Shown one piece after another: positions 42,838-52,782 of a DNA stretch of 64,000 nucleotides. The DNA is from Stomoxys calcitrans (taxonomy: Eukaryota; Arthropoda; Insecta; Diptera; Muscidae): the NCBI RefSeq assembly GCF_963082655.1, contig NC_081553.1, positions 158,449,441-158,513,440 on the forward strand, written 5' to 3'. The position numbers and the translations under genes are program-made. Position 1 is the first letter of the stretch; each line of letters starts with the position of its first letter. A model generated the notes under the pieces. The model was not told where the DNA came from. It made no database searches and saw only the letters and a program-made list of their open reading frames with translations.

Positions 42838-45027
42838 ACCTACGTATATTTGGAGACATTTGCTCTTGGGAGACACTCACTGGGATTTCCTACTCCAATC
42901 CAAATCTCTACACTACTCATCATCTCAACAGGTTAGTTTACATTTCTTGTTGTACTCCCATTCAGTTGCGAATATAGTGCGAAAGTGATCTTTAACAAGT
43001 GTTTTTACGGCAAAATTATTTTGCGTTAATTTGGTGAAAAAGCGCGCCAAAAATACTACAAGTTCCAATAAATCGAATACCAGCCAAAACACATATATTC
43101 CTGTCCATATATGATGATCCAACGACAGTTCCGTTTGGTCCAGCTATAACTATAAGCTCGAGTGGAAATAACCAAGGAAATATAAATTAATTTGCTGCCC
43201 AACGCATAATTAAACTCCAACATTAAAGAGGGAATACCCATTAAAAGGCATATAGAAACAAGTGGATAGTGGTGTCCAAGATCTACAGTGAGTTTTTTCA
43301 TATTTTTTTTGGTTAATATAATTCCCTTTGAAAAAAACCACGTGTGATACAACAGTCAAAGAGTTCCCTTCAAATTCGCCATAAGGGGATAGTATTAGCA
43401 CCGTCCGTCCGTCCATTAAATGCGGTTTCTTTTGTTTCTTTACTATACATGTGTTATCCACCAAGAGTGCGGGGATCGATGTTAAAACATCCCAGCACAA
43501 TAGATTGCTGTTGTAATGCTTCCCACTCGTATATTATTATGCTATGAGAATCGACCTTCTCTTTGAGTGTAATCGAAGGTACATATCTTCTACCTTTTAC
43601 TTACATGTTCTCTTGAGTGATCATAGCAGTGGGAGTGTTGGAACAGGTTCCTAGTTACAAGTGTGTAAGCGGCTCTTTTATGTCTCCCCATTTTTTGTCG
43701 ACATAACCTCGCCCCCCACTCACTTCGGTTGCTCTACTGATTTTTTGTATGCGGTATTCTGATAGAGTTGCCGAAATATCTTATTGACACCTATTAATTT
43801 ATTATCCTGAGGAACGTTGGAAGATATTTTTTATGCGAGGCTGTGAGATCTTCTTTGGGTTCATTGTAAAAAAAAAAAAAAAAAAAAAAAAACTCCGTGA
43901 CATGCACTTGCGTTGGTCTTAGAGGATTTTTATTAGATTGACATCAAAACTGTTCTTTACTGGGGAAATGCCCTGAGACACAGATTGAATGGTTAGAGAC
44001 CCCGTAGTACAATTTGCTATTTTCGTTCTAGTATATAAACTCGAAGTTGTCCATTTCCCATCGAATTTGCACAATCCGTGAACGATTTAAGAAGAAAAGT
44101 TATTTGGCATCCCTGCCTTCTTTTGCATGCGGGTGGTCTCACTCAATTTATCTCGTCTCATTTAATTTGTTGACGCCCCCACCTTATGGAGCTAACTCTC
44201 TGTTTGCCGCAGCCGTGTACCTTGCCGAGAGAGAGAAAGAGTTTGGTGTTCTATTTAGTCCCATTTTGTTTCCCTGGTTCTCTGAATAGGGAAGAAAAGA
44301 AAAGATAGGTCAACGACCTCGTCAGCTGTTTGCTTGCTTTCACCTCAATTGGAATTTTATGAATTTAGCACGTAATCCCAGCGAACCCTGTGAAAGTATA
44401 GAGACGGAATATACGATTTCAGCGCTATATACCTGAAAGTTTTCGATAGCTGAATCCTTTGAGTTATTTTTTAAATATAATATCATATATTTCTTTAAAT
44501 TTTATTTATTTTTTATATTTTTTGTTTTTTTATCTACATTTTTTATTGATTGCTATTGCTAAAAGTGAGTTCGTTCCGAAGCATTTTATTATGTCATATA
44601 TTTTATTAAAATTCGATACATTTCAAGAGACTGAAATTTCTAAAATATTTTTCCATTTGTATTTGTTGTTTAAATAACTATTTTTCTTCACTCGGTTGAA
44701 ATTATTTTCTCAGTTTTTCAATATATTCTGAATTGAATCTTCTCAGCTTTCTAACTTTTTAACTTAAATTTTTCGTGCTATAAACCCAATTTCCATTAAA
44801 TATTTATCTAGTTTAAAATCGAATATTTATTTTTGCTGTATGCTTCTTTTATCGTTAAATTATCTAATCTTTTGAGTATATAGTGTGTCCAGTGTTGCTA
44901 ATATTGGCAGGACAGCAGCTTCTAGAAGTACTTTGAGGAATTTGCTAAATTTATTGCCTTGTGCCAGTATTCGCTAAAGATTTAAATTTCCATAATTGAT
45001 TCTGTCCGATAATTACACTTTCCAAAT
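42838..45027 (+). other. Long BEL leader
   Basis: About 2.2 kb between primer site and gag start, longer than usual for BEL elements. Holds only short ORFs without motifs, a 25-base A run at 43868-43892 and AT-rich sequence after 44450. It may contain splice donors, packaging signals or an older insertion; none can be shown here. Confidence 0.5.
43868..43892. repeat. (A)25 homopolymer
   Basis: Uninterrupted A run inside the BEL leader. Confidence 0.9.
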
Positions 45028-48000
45028 TTGCATACGCAGTTCGGGTTCAATATGTCATTGGACAAATTTATCCGGTTGGCTGATAACCTTGTCGTCTTCG
45101 AGGCGAGCTTGAATGACAAGGACTTCCCTATGACATCTGTTCATTCGCTAGAGGTTCACAAGGAAGAGTTGACCTCAATTTGGGAGAGGCTCAGGTATTC
45201 ATATGAGCAATGTCTGTCTGATATGGCTAGTGAGGAACAGGAAGACGATGAGGGTAAGACGGATGATTTGGAATTGGGTACCGTGCGACACAAATATACC
45301 AGTGCCTATGTCACTTACTGTCGTTGTAATACACGACTCCGTGAGCTTATCGAAGAGCTCTCTGCCCCAATTCAGGCTCCTAGATCGGAGACGACGTCAG
45401 GTTTTGGTTTCAAGCTGCCGCCATGTGAAATTCCCATTTTCGATGGTAATTACTCATCGTGGCCCACTTTCCGGGATATATTCGAGGCAGTTTGTATTAG
45501 AAATCCAAGGTTGAGTTCAGTGGAGAGACTTTTTCACTTGAGCCAGAAGACGAGGGGTGAAGCGAACGACATTGTGGGTAAAGTGCCTCTGACGAATGAG
45601 AATTTCAAGGTGGCATGGGCAAACCTCTGTTCGCGATACGAGAACAGGAGGGTCCTAATAAATATTCAATTGAAGAGACTTTTCGGACTTACTGTCATTA
45701 CGGATGAAACGGCAGTGGCACTCAAGGCTTTGCAGAGGGATATTAATTCTTGCATCGAATTGTTGAGACTCTACGAGGTAGAGGTGGAGGAGTGGGATGC
45801 AATATTCATTTTCATATGTTCCAATTGCTTACCTAACTCGACACTTACATTGTGGGAGCAGACCTTATGTGATAAGACCATAATTCCGAAGTGGTCAAAA
45901 TTGGATAAGTTTCTGACGGACCGACATAGGACACTTGAATCCGTGTCTGAGATAAGGCGACAATCTGATTCGGTTGCTTCTACTTCTAGGCAGAATCAGA
46001 GAGGGCCTTCAAGGCCCACTGGGGTGCGAAATGGTGGTAATGTCTGTGCATTTCAAACTAAGGTCGGTACTGGCAAATGTCATCTTTGCCCCAAAGAGTC
46101 CCACGTCATTCGCAAATGTCCGAAGTTCTTGCAGATGTCTCAGAGTCAGAGATACGATGCGATAAAGAAAAATAATTTATGCATAAATTGTTTTTCGAAG
46201 GTCCATACCCTTAGAAATTGCACTAGCAAATTCTCCTGCTACAAGTGCAATAAGAAGCACAACACACTCCTCCATAAGGAGGGTTTGCCTTCGAATTCAT
46301 CCACACATAGTTCAACCCCACCTCCAAGTCCTAGTAACTCATCCCAGCCAGGCACTTCGAATTCAATACAGTCCACTGAATCTTCTTCAGGTAATATCAT
46401 CCAGTCATGTTTTTCATCGAATTCTAGGGGTGTTTTATTGGGCACGGCCCTGGTTACTGTATGCCATGGGGGTCTGGAGTTCGCCGCGAGGGCTTTGGTC
46501 GATTCGGGTTCTGAGGGCACTCTCATATCCGAGAGACTTTTTAATGTTATGGGACTTCCGTTCAGGCGCACAAGTGCCCAGATTTCTGGCTTGAATAACT
46601 CCATTTCAGCGTCTGTGCGAAAAGAATGTACGTTTACTCTACGTTCTACTTTAAACGGTGAGTTCGAGCTATCGGCGTCGGCTTTGGTAGTGCCCCACCT
46701 AGCGGGTGGTCTACCATCAAGGACTTTGGATCCGGGACTACTTTCTTCCCTTCCTGATATTCCTCTTGCAGACCCATATTTCTTCCGGAGTTCTAAGGTG
46801 GACTTGTTATTGGGTGGAGATCTGCTTCCTTCGATAATGCTATCAGGAATTCGGAGTCCGGTTTGTGGCTCCTTGATGGCACAGGAGACAGTGTTTGGCT
46901 GGATTCTCACAGGTCCGGTACCTGTCCAGTCAACGGGCTCCTTTTCCACTATTGTTTCGTATTTCTGTGAAATCTCTTTAGATAAAGAGATTTCACGTTT
47001 TTGGGAGGTGGAGGAACTTCCCCGGAGGAGATTCTTGTCTCCCTCGGATCAATTTTGTGAGGATCTATTCCTTCGTACCACCACACGTTCTGACGATGGT
47101 CGATACGTGGTTTCTCTTCCCTTTAAGGAGGAATTTCCGAGTAAGGTCCACATTGGGGAATCCAGAAATGGTTCCATGGCACAATTTTATAAGAATGAAG
47201 CCCGGCTTCTTCGAACTCCCGAGTTCAAGGCGGAATATGACGATGTCCTTGAAGAATATGTTCGCCTTGATCATATGAGGATGGTTCCCCCTCCCTGTTC
47301 TAGGGATTCCACAAGGTTTTATTATCTTCCCCACCATGCGGTTATAAAACCAGAAAGTACGACTACGAAGGTGAGAGTCGTATTTAATGCTTCATCCTCC
47401 ACTTCCAATGGGACGAGTCTTAATGACGTTCTATATCCGGGGCCGGTTCTACAGAAGGATCTTACTATCCTGATTTTGAAATGGAGATTTTTTCAATTTG
47501 TATTCAATGGCGACATCTCGAAGATGTATCGCCAGATTCTTGTGAATCCATCGCACGCTTCATTTCAACGTATTCTTTTCCGGAGAAGTCCAGATCTACC
47601 TATCCAGGATTATGAGCTTAGGACAGTTACATTCGGTGTTAACTGTGCCCCTTATTTGGCAATCCGAACGCTTCTGCAATTAGCAGAAGACGTTCAATCC
47701 ATTTATCCTCTCGCAAGCGATATACTTCGCAATTCAATGTACGTGGATGATGCTTTGGTAGGAGCACATTCGGTTTCAGATGCTATTGGCGCACGGCTTC
47801 AGCTTGTTCAGGCTTTGAAATCAGCAGGTTTTCAGATGCGAAAGTGGACCTCGAATTCCAGAGACATTTTATCCGACATTCCTTCCGAGGATCTACTACG
47901 CGATGATTTCCTTCAGTTTGATGATCGGAGCACCGCCAAGACGTTGGGCATTCGCTGGAATGCGATGTCTGACTGTTTTTACTTTTCCATACAGCCATTT

Positions 48001-50304
48001 CCGGCTACAAATGCCTTTTCTAAACGCGAGGTTCTATCCCAAATCTCCAAACTTTTCGACCCAGCAGGATGGCTTTCGCCATGCATTATTATTGCAAAAA
48101 TAATTATGCAACAAATCTGGATGGAAAAGACTGACTGGGACGAAATTATTTCTCCATCGACTCTGTCCCAATGGAGGTTGTTTCAGGACAATTATCTGTT
48201 AATCAACCAGATAAGAGTTCCTCGGTGGTTCCAATATATTCCGAATTCTAAGATCCAATTCCATGGGTTCTGCGATGCCTCTGAAAAGGCATATGCAGCT
48301 GTTCTTTACGTTCGTATTGAGGTGAACGATTCCATTGCCACCAATCTGGTGTTATCCAAGACCAGAGTTGCGCCAATCAAAACCCTTTCTATCCCACGCT
48401 TAGAATTGTGTGGTGCAGCATTACTCGCCGATATGATTGACGGCATTATACCCCAGTTGAATGTCGATTCGTATTCTATATACTGTTGGACGGACTCCAC
48501 AATCGTGCTTTCGTGGCTGTCCAAACCTCCATGCTATTGGGCGACGTTTGTGGCCAATCGGGTATCCAAAATTGTCGAGGTTATTAGTCCTTCCAATTGG
48601 AGTCATGTGACCTCCGAATGTAACCCAGCCGATTTGGCAAGCAGGGGTGTATATCCTAGGGATCTGCTTGAAAGCCGATTATGGTGGAAGGGGCCGCAGT
48701 GGCTGATGGAATCATGCGATTCATGGCCCGTGACGGGCCATGTGCCCTCAGAGATTATTGAGATCGAGAGGAAATCTCTGAAGGTTAATTTTACCTATTT
48801 TAACCACTTTGAGGATATTCTAGACAGATTTTCTTCTTTCTCTAGAGCCTTACGAGTCGTGTCATACATATACCGTTTTTATTTTAGGACACACTCGAAG
48901 TACCGCTCAGATTTTCGTGCTGATTCCAGAGTTTTATCAAATTCCGAGGTAACAATGACTCGGGACCGATTGATTGCCATGAGTCAGAAGGCATTCTATC
49001 CAAGGGAATACTTGTCCTTGTCATTAAAAAATCCCATTTTGAAATCAAGTTCGCTTTTGAATTTAAATCCATTTTGCGATTCTGAAGGTGTTTTACGGAT
49101 TTGTGGTCGGCTTACTTCTTCTCCATTCTTAACGTATAATGAAAGACATCCGGTTATACTGCCATATAATTGTCAATTCTCCCGTCTATTGGTTCGTTTT
49201 GTCCACGAAATTTCCCTCCATGGCGGCAATCAACTGGTTCTAAGGTTGATCCGTATGCAGTATTGGATTCCAAAAGTTAAGAACTTGATAAAGACGGTTA
49301 TAAACAAATGTAAGCCTTGTATCCTCTATAGGCGTAGATGTCAGACCCAACTCATGTCAGCTCTCCCTCCAGAGAGAGCTGAAATTTCACGTCCATTTGT
49401 TCACACAGGCCTGGACTTTGCCGGACCATTCGACATTAAATATTATGGAGGAAGAGGTTGCCGCATGACCAAGGGTTATGTATGTGTGTTTGTCTGCTTT
49501 TCCACCAAGGCAATACACCTTGAAGCCACTTCAGACCTCTCCACATCTGCCTTTCTAGCTGCCTTCAGTCGTTTCATTGCTCGTAGGGGATGTCCCTTAC
49601 ACATTCATTCTGATAACGGCACAACGTTTGTTGGCGCCTCGAGATCCTTGGCTAAGGAATTTATCCGATCTTCCCAAGAAGCAATCCTATCGGGCTATGC
49701 CCACCAGAATATATCCTGGCATTTTATTCCACCTGGGGCCCCCCATATGGGAGGCCTTTGGGAAGCTGGAGTAAAAAGTTTTAAACTTCACTTCCGGAAA
49801 GTTGCTGGAAACGTAAAATACACTTTCGAGGAATTCCAAACGCTTTTGTCCAAAATAGAATCTTGCCTCAATTCTCGTCCACTGTCGCCTATGTCCCAAA
49901 GTCCATCCGACTTTGACGCTCTTACGCCAGGACACTTTCTTATAGGTTCGCCCATTTTGGCACCTATAGATCCGAATGTTCGTGAAGCTCCTATGTCTTT
50001 GCTAAATCGTTGGCAGAGACTCCAATCAATTCATCAGCACTTTTGTGCCCGATGGAAAGATGAGTATTTAAAAGAGCTTCATAAACGCCACAAGTGGCAA
50101 CGGCCGACAGAGAATTTAGAAGAAAACATGTTGGTAGTCGTAAGAGACGAAAACACACCGCCAAACACTTGGCGTCTAGGCAGGATTTCGAAGATATATT
50201 TTGGTAGCGATCGTAGAGTCCGCGTTGCCGATGTAGTCACTGAAAAGGGCGTTATTACAAGACCGATTACAAAATTGGTTATCCTTCCATCGGAAAGCAC
50301 TTAA
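45028..50304 (+). CDS. BEL/Pao gag-pol polyprotein (1758 codons, open)
   Basis: Uninterrupted frame. Residues ~130-290 are a DUF1759-type capsid region (PIFDGNYSSWPTFRDIFEA). ~351-415 hold three zinc knuckles (CHLCPKESH, CINCFSKVH, CYKCNKKHN) for RNA binding. ~485-640 is the protease with LVDSGSEG (aspartate 492) and ETVFGW at its end. ~780-1000 is reverse transcriptase with YVDD at 905-908. RNase H has FCDASEKAYAAV, ELCGAALLAD and TDS. The integrase zinc region (H..H, CKPC) is followed by D1463, D1529 and E1579 in LDFAGP, HSDNGT and GGLWEAG. A C-terminal DUF5641-type domain (NRWQRLQSIHQHFCARWK) ends it. Everything needed for copying and integration is present. The next ATG (MSLDKF) eight codons on is an alternative start. 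Confidence 0.95.
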   Translation: MHTQFGFNMSLDKFIRLADNLVVFEASLNDKDFPMTSVHSLEVHKEELTSIWERLRYSYEQCLSDMASEEQEDDEGKTDDLELGTVRHKYTSAYVTYCRCNTRLRELIEELSAPIQAPRSETTSGFGFKLPPCEIPIFDGNYSSWPTFRDIFEAVCIRNPRLSSVERLFHLSQKTRGEANDIVGKVPLTNENFKVAWANLCSRYENRRVLINIQLKRLFGLTVITDETAVALKALQRDINSCIELLRLYEVEVEEWDAIFIFICSNCLPNSTLTLWEQTLCDKTIIPKWSKLDKFLTDRHRTLESVSEIRRQSDSVASTSRQNQRGPSRPTGVRNGGNVCAFQTKVGTGKCHLCPKESHVIRKCPKFLQMSQSQRYDAIKKNNLCINCFSKVHTLRNCTSKFSCYKCNKKHNTLLHKEGLPSNSSTHSSTPPPSPSNSSQPGTSNSIQSTESSSGNIIQSCFSSNSRGVLLGTALVTVCHGGLEFAARALVDSGSEGTLISERLFNVMGLPFRRTSAQISGLNNSISASVRKECTFTLRSTLNGEFELSASALVVPHLAGGLPSRTLDPGLLSSLPDIPLADPYFFRSSKVDLLLGGDLLPSIMLSGIRSPVCGSLMAQETVFGWILTGPVPVQSTGSFSTIVSYFCEISLDKEISRFWEVEELPRRRFLSPSDQFCEDLFLRTTTRSDDGRYVVSLPFKEEFPSKVHIGESRNGSMAQFYKNEARLLRTPEFKAEYDDVLEEYVRLDHMRMVPPPCSRDSTRFYYLPHHAVIKPESTTTKVRVVFNASSSTSNGTSLNDVLYPGPVLQKDLTILILKWRFFQFVFNGDISKMYRQILVNPSHASFQRILFRRSPDLPIQDYELRTVTFGVNCAPYLAIRTLLQLAEDVQSIYPLASDILRNSMYVDDALVGAHSVSDAIGARLQLVQALKSAGFQMRKWTSNSRDILSDIPSEDLLRDDFLQFDDRSTAKTLGIRWNAMSDCFYFSIQPFPATNAFSKREVLSQISKLFDPAGWLSPCIIIAKIIMQQIWMEKTDWDEIISPSTLSQWRLFQDNYLLINQIRVPRWFQYIPNSKIQFHGFCDASEKAYAAVLYVRIEVNDSIATNLVLSKTRVAPIKTLSIPRLELCGAALLADMIDGIIPQLNVDSYSIYCWTDSTIVLSWLSKPPCYWATFVANRVSKIVEVISPSNWSHVTSECNPADLASRGVYPRDLLESRLWWKGPQWLMESCDSWPVTGHVPSEIIEIERKSLKVNFTYFNHFEDILDRFSSFSRALRVVSYIYRFYFRTHSKYRSDFRADSRVLSNSEVTMTRDRLIAMSQKAFYPREYLSLSLKNPILKSSSLLNLNPFCDSEGVLRICGRLTSSPFLTYNERHPVILPYNCQFSRLLVRFVHEISLHGGNQLVLRLIRMQYWIPKVKNLIKTVINKCKPCILYRRRCQTQLMSALPPERAEISRPFVHTGLDFAGPFDIKYYGGRGCRMTKGYVCVFVCFSTKAIHLEATSDLSTSAFLAAFSRFIARRGCPLHIHSDNGTTFVGASRSLAKEFIRSSQEAILSGYAHQNISWHFIPPGAPHMGGLWEAGVKSFKLHFRKVAGNVKYTFEEFQTLLSKIESCLNSRPLSPMSQSPSDFDALTPGHFLIGSPILAPIDPNVREAPMSLLNRWQRLQSIHQHFCARWKDEYLKELHKRHKWQRPTENLEENMLVVVRDENTPPNTWRLGRISKIYFGSDRRVRVADVVTEKGVITRPITKLVILPSEST

Positions 50305-50385
50305 GATCACTTTACGCTCTTCCTACTCCGATTTCAAGGATTCAACTTACCAGAAATTATATCTACACATACCTTATAGTTCATT

Positions 50386-51258
50386 ATGCGCAATAACGGA
50401 AAGAAAAATAAACAAGATAAGTTCAAAGGAAATCGACAGTTTATGTGCAGAATCTGCCGCCATCCACATGCTCTAAGAAAATGCCGACGTTTCCTTGGCC
50501 TTAATATAACGCAAAGAAGAGACATCGTGAAGAAATATGGTTATTGTGAAAATTGTTTGGCTCACAGCCACTCAGATGGGGCCTGCTTCACGAAGACCGG
50601 TTGCAGGATTTGCCATAAAAACCACCACACTCTTCTTCATGCTCATCCTAGAATTCAGGCCAGAAAACCTTTACCAGATACGCCTACTACAAAGCCGTCC
50701 ACATCTAAGATGGCTTGCGACACGCAGGCAAAAGGCACCTCGCAATCCTCCACATCTACCAATGAGACATCTTTGACATCCATACTCAAACAAGATGCTA
50801 TTACGCTGCTACCAACCATCATTGCCAAGGTCGATACGAAAAACGGAAGAAGCATTGTGAGATGTTTATTGGATTCTGGTGCAAGAACAAGCTGTATCTC
50901 TTCAAAAACTGTAGATAAGCTTAATTTGATGACACTAGCACTAGATGAAGAAACCATTTGTCCAATAACGTTGTTATCCATTCACGACGAAAATGTGAGC
51001 ATCAAAACAGTCCTCAAAATGACCAATAGAGTGACCATATCCACCCCAAGTAACTCCATATCCAAATCCATAAGACAGAAATTCCATAACTTCATATTGG
51101 CTGATGTTGAATTCTTCAAACCAGCTCCAATAGACATCATATTCGGTGTCGACATATACGCCAAAATATTAAGCGAAGGAATTCTTTGTCGGTCGGGACT
51201 CCCAACGGCACAGAATACCATTTTTGGGTGGTCTATCTATGGTCTTTGCTCCAAATAA
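50386..51258 (+). CDS. Extra BEL ORF: zinc-knuckle and retropepsin protein (290 codons)
   Basis: An intact ORF between pol and the 3' LTR. Residues 1-18 are basic. Residues ~20-85 hold three cysteine/histidine units (CRICRHPHALRKC, CENCLAHSHSDGAC, CRICHKNHHTLLH). A Ser/Thr/Pro linker follows. ~150-290 is a DUF1758-like aspartic protease with CLLDSGARTS (aspartate 163), FGVDIYAKIL and a closing NTIFGWSIYG. It has no capsid, polymerase or integrase, membrane segment or signal peptide, so it is not env-like. It shares the domain order of the middle of gag-pol but is very different in sequence, so it is not a recent duplication. It lies in the same frame as pol behind two stops (50302, 50377); an AG at 50378-50379 before the ATG could be a splice acceptor. 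Function unknown. Confidence 0.85.
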   Translation: MRNNGKKNKQDKFKGNRQFMCRICRHPHALRKCRRFLGLNITQRRDIVKKYGYCENCLAHSHSDGACFTKTGCRICHKNHHTLLHAHPRIQARKPLPDTPTTKPSTSKMACDTQAKGTSQSSTSTNETSLTSILKQDAITLLPTIIAKVDTKNGRSIVRCLLDSGARTSCISSKTVDKLNLMTLALDEETICPITLLSIHDENVSIKTVLKMTNRVTISTPSNSISKSIRQKFHNFILADVEFFKPAPIDIIFGVDIYAKILSEGILCRSGLPTAQNTIFGWSIYGLCSK

Positions 51259-51369
51259 TTTCCTATGAATTTCTATCCGATACGCCAATTTATCCAAATA
51301 TTACACATTTTTCGCACTATCATTGGAAGTACAAATAAGAACATGTAAACTACCAACTGAAAATTTATC

Positions 51370-51425
<56 letters not shown>

Positions 51426-51606
51426 TATTTATATTACCTAGTCTCATAAGCACTTTAATGAAATATCCTTGAATTGAATATGAATTTTTGAATTTAAAGC
51501 ATAACTGAATTTTTTTACAAATAGAAAATTATAATATGATAGGAAGCATCTGAAGTACGATTGTAGCCTCATTTTTTATTGCAGCCGTACTGCAAGGCGG
51601 GCGGCA
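51259..51606 (+). other. BEL 3' non-coding region with (AT)n run
   Basis: AT-rich, with an AT dinucleotide run at 51369-51422 and a purine/G-rich AAGGCGGGCGG just before the 3' LTR that may serve as the polypurine tract. Confidence 0.6.
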
Positions 51607-52025
51607 TGTTTATGCCAAAATACCATAAACAAATCCTCATACCTAAATCCCTAAAACTTCGTTCAAAAAAAAAATCCCCAAATACAATTAATATATCTAA
51701 GACGTTGCCACAAGTTTATGCTACAACGGCTGTAGCAACAACTTAACGAATAATTTTGACAATCGTACTAAGACGACTTCCGATAGAATTTCGTTAGCAT
51801 ACCTTCTTGTTCACTTGCAACCGTTGTACTGGTAAGACTACGAAAATAAATCCCCTTAAATCAATCCAATCCTAATTCGTTTCAATTTTCCTATTTCTTG
51901 TCTTCCATATTGCACTGGAGCAACCAAGTCTCATCTACTCTAACCATTTGAGATTTTGAATTGTTTTCGGCTCATGTGATGTCTCATTTCTCCTCCAAGT
52001 AGACTTCAGCTGTTCCATCTCATCA
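51607..52025 (+). repeat. BEL 3' LTR
   Basis: Matches 42399-42817 with one A/T difference three bases from the end. Followed directly by ATGGG. Confidence 0.9.
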
Positions 52026-52030
52026 ATGGG

Positions 52031-52780
52031 AGTGTGTGAACCCTTCTCAAATTCAAATATGTGTTGTAATTTCAACCAAAACCCACCCCTTCAAAATTAA
52101 TACATAATGAAAAACAAAACTATTTTAAAAGAAACTAATGCAGCTTTTATTTGTTAATATAACTACATTTTGTAGCCTTTGCCAGCATCTTCTATTTGTT
52201 TTAAAATAATGAATTACAACAGCAAGACTAAAGGCACAACACTATCTTTCGGAATCGTTATCACTTATTGCAATAGCTTGCTATGAAAGAAAACGAGCGC
52301 AGCGACTGTGGTTGTGCACATTTGGGGCGTCGTGAAATGCAATTTTTCCCTAGATTAAAAAACAAGTTATAGCGAAATGAATACTTTTCATCAATATTTT
52401 CCGCTAATTTTTTTTTTACGGAGTTGCAATGCACCAATTCCACAGAAGCAACAAAGAAAAGATAAAAATTTCAATTTGAAGCATGAGAGCGAGCTGCCAC
52501 ACGTGAAGTAGTGTTTTTAGTCGTCAAAGCTAAAAATTGTTCAGCTTTTGCGATTTGATTTTTTGAAATTGATTTGCAGAGTTGCATTTTTCAACGCGAC
52601 GCTCCTCAACGCGCCCATTCTGTTAGACCTTTATGACGATGGGAGAATGATAAATACAATGATTTCAACAAGTTTTCATTTAAATAGAACAATAATTGGT
52701 ACAAAATATTTAACAATTTGAGCAAAGTTACTGATACAATATTTAAGTTAAAATAAAAAGTTTAAACAAAATAAAAAAAG
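52031..52780. other. Unassigned AT-rich flank right of the BEL element
   Basis: A 60-codon minus ORF (52261-52443) has no motif. No repeat recognised. Contains TTTAAAC-type simple stretches near 52740. Confidence 0.4.
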
Positions 52781-52782
52781 AA

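Larger units (their letters stand above)
42394..52030 (+). mobile_element. BEL/Pao LTR retrotransposon, full length and apparently intact
   Basis: 9627-bp element (42399-52025) with 419-bp LTRs (TG...CA) that differ at one base by eye and a 5-bp direct flank ATGGG (42394-42398, 52026-52030). Order is LTR, primer site, ~2.2-kb leader, one long gag-protease-RT-RNase H-integrase ORF (45028-50304), a separate 290-codon ORF (50386-51258), short AT-rich spacer, LTR. RT before integrase plus the DUF1759 and DUF1758-like domains place it in BEL/Pao. LTR identity and open frames indicate very recent insertion, possibly by a still-active family. Confidence 0.95.

Noticed and set aside
44047..44289. 80-codon ORF in the BEL leader as an accessory protein
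   Set aside because: No motif and no evidence of translation; similar-length frames occur by chance in all directions in the leader.
46239..46949. 236-codon minus-strand ORF inside BEL gag-pol
   Set aside because: It is the antisense shadow of the knuckle/protease region, with composition dictated by the coding strand and no domain.
50386..51258. Possible env gene of the BEL element
   Set aside because: No signal peptide, transmembrane segment or glycosylation-rich ectodomain pattern. The motifs are zinc knuckles and an aspartic protease.
42399..52025. Segmental duplication explaining the two identical 419-bp blocks
   Set aside because: They flank a complete retrotransposon with primer site and target duplication, so they are LTRs.
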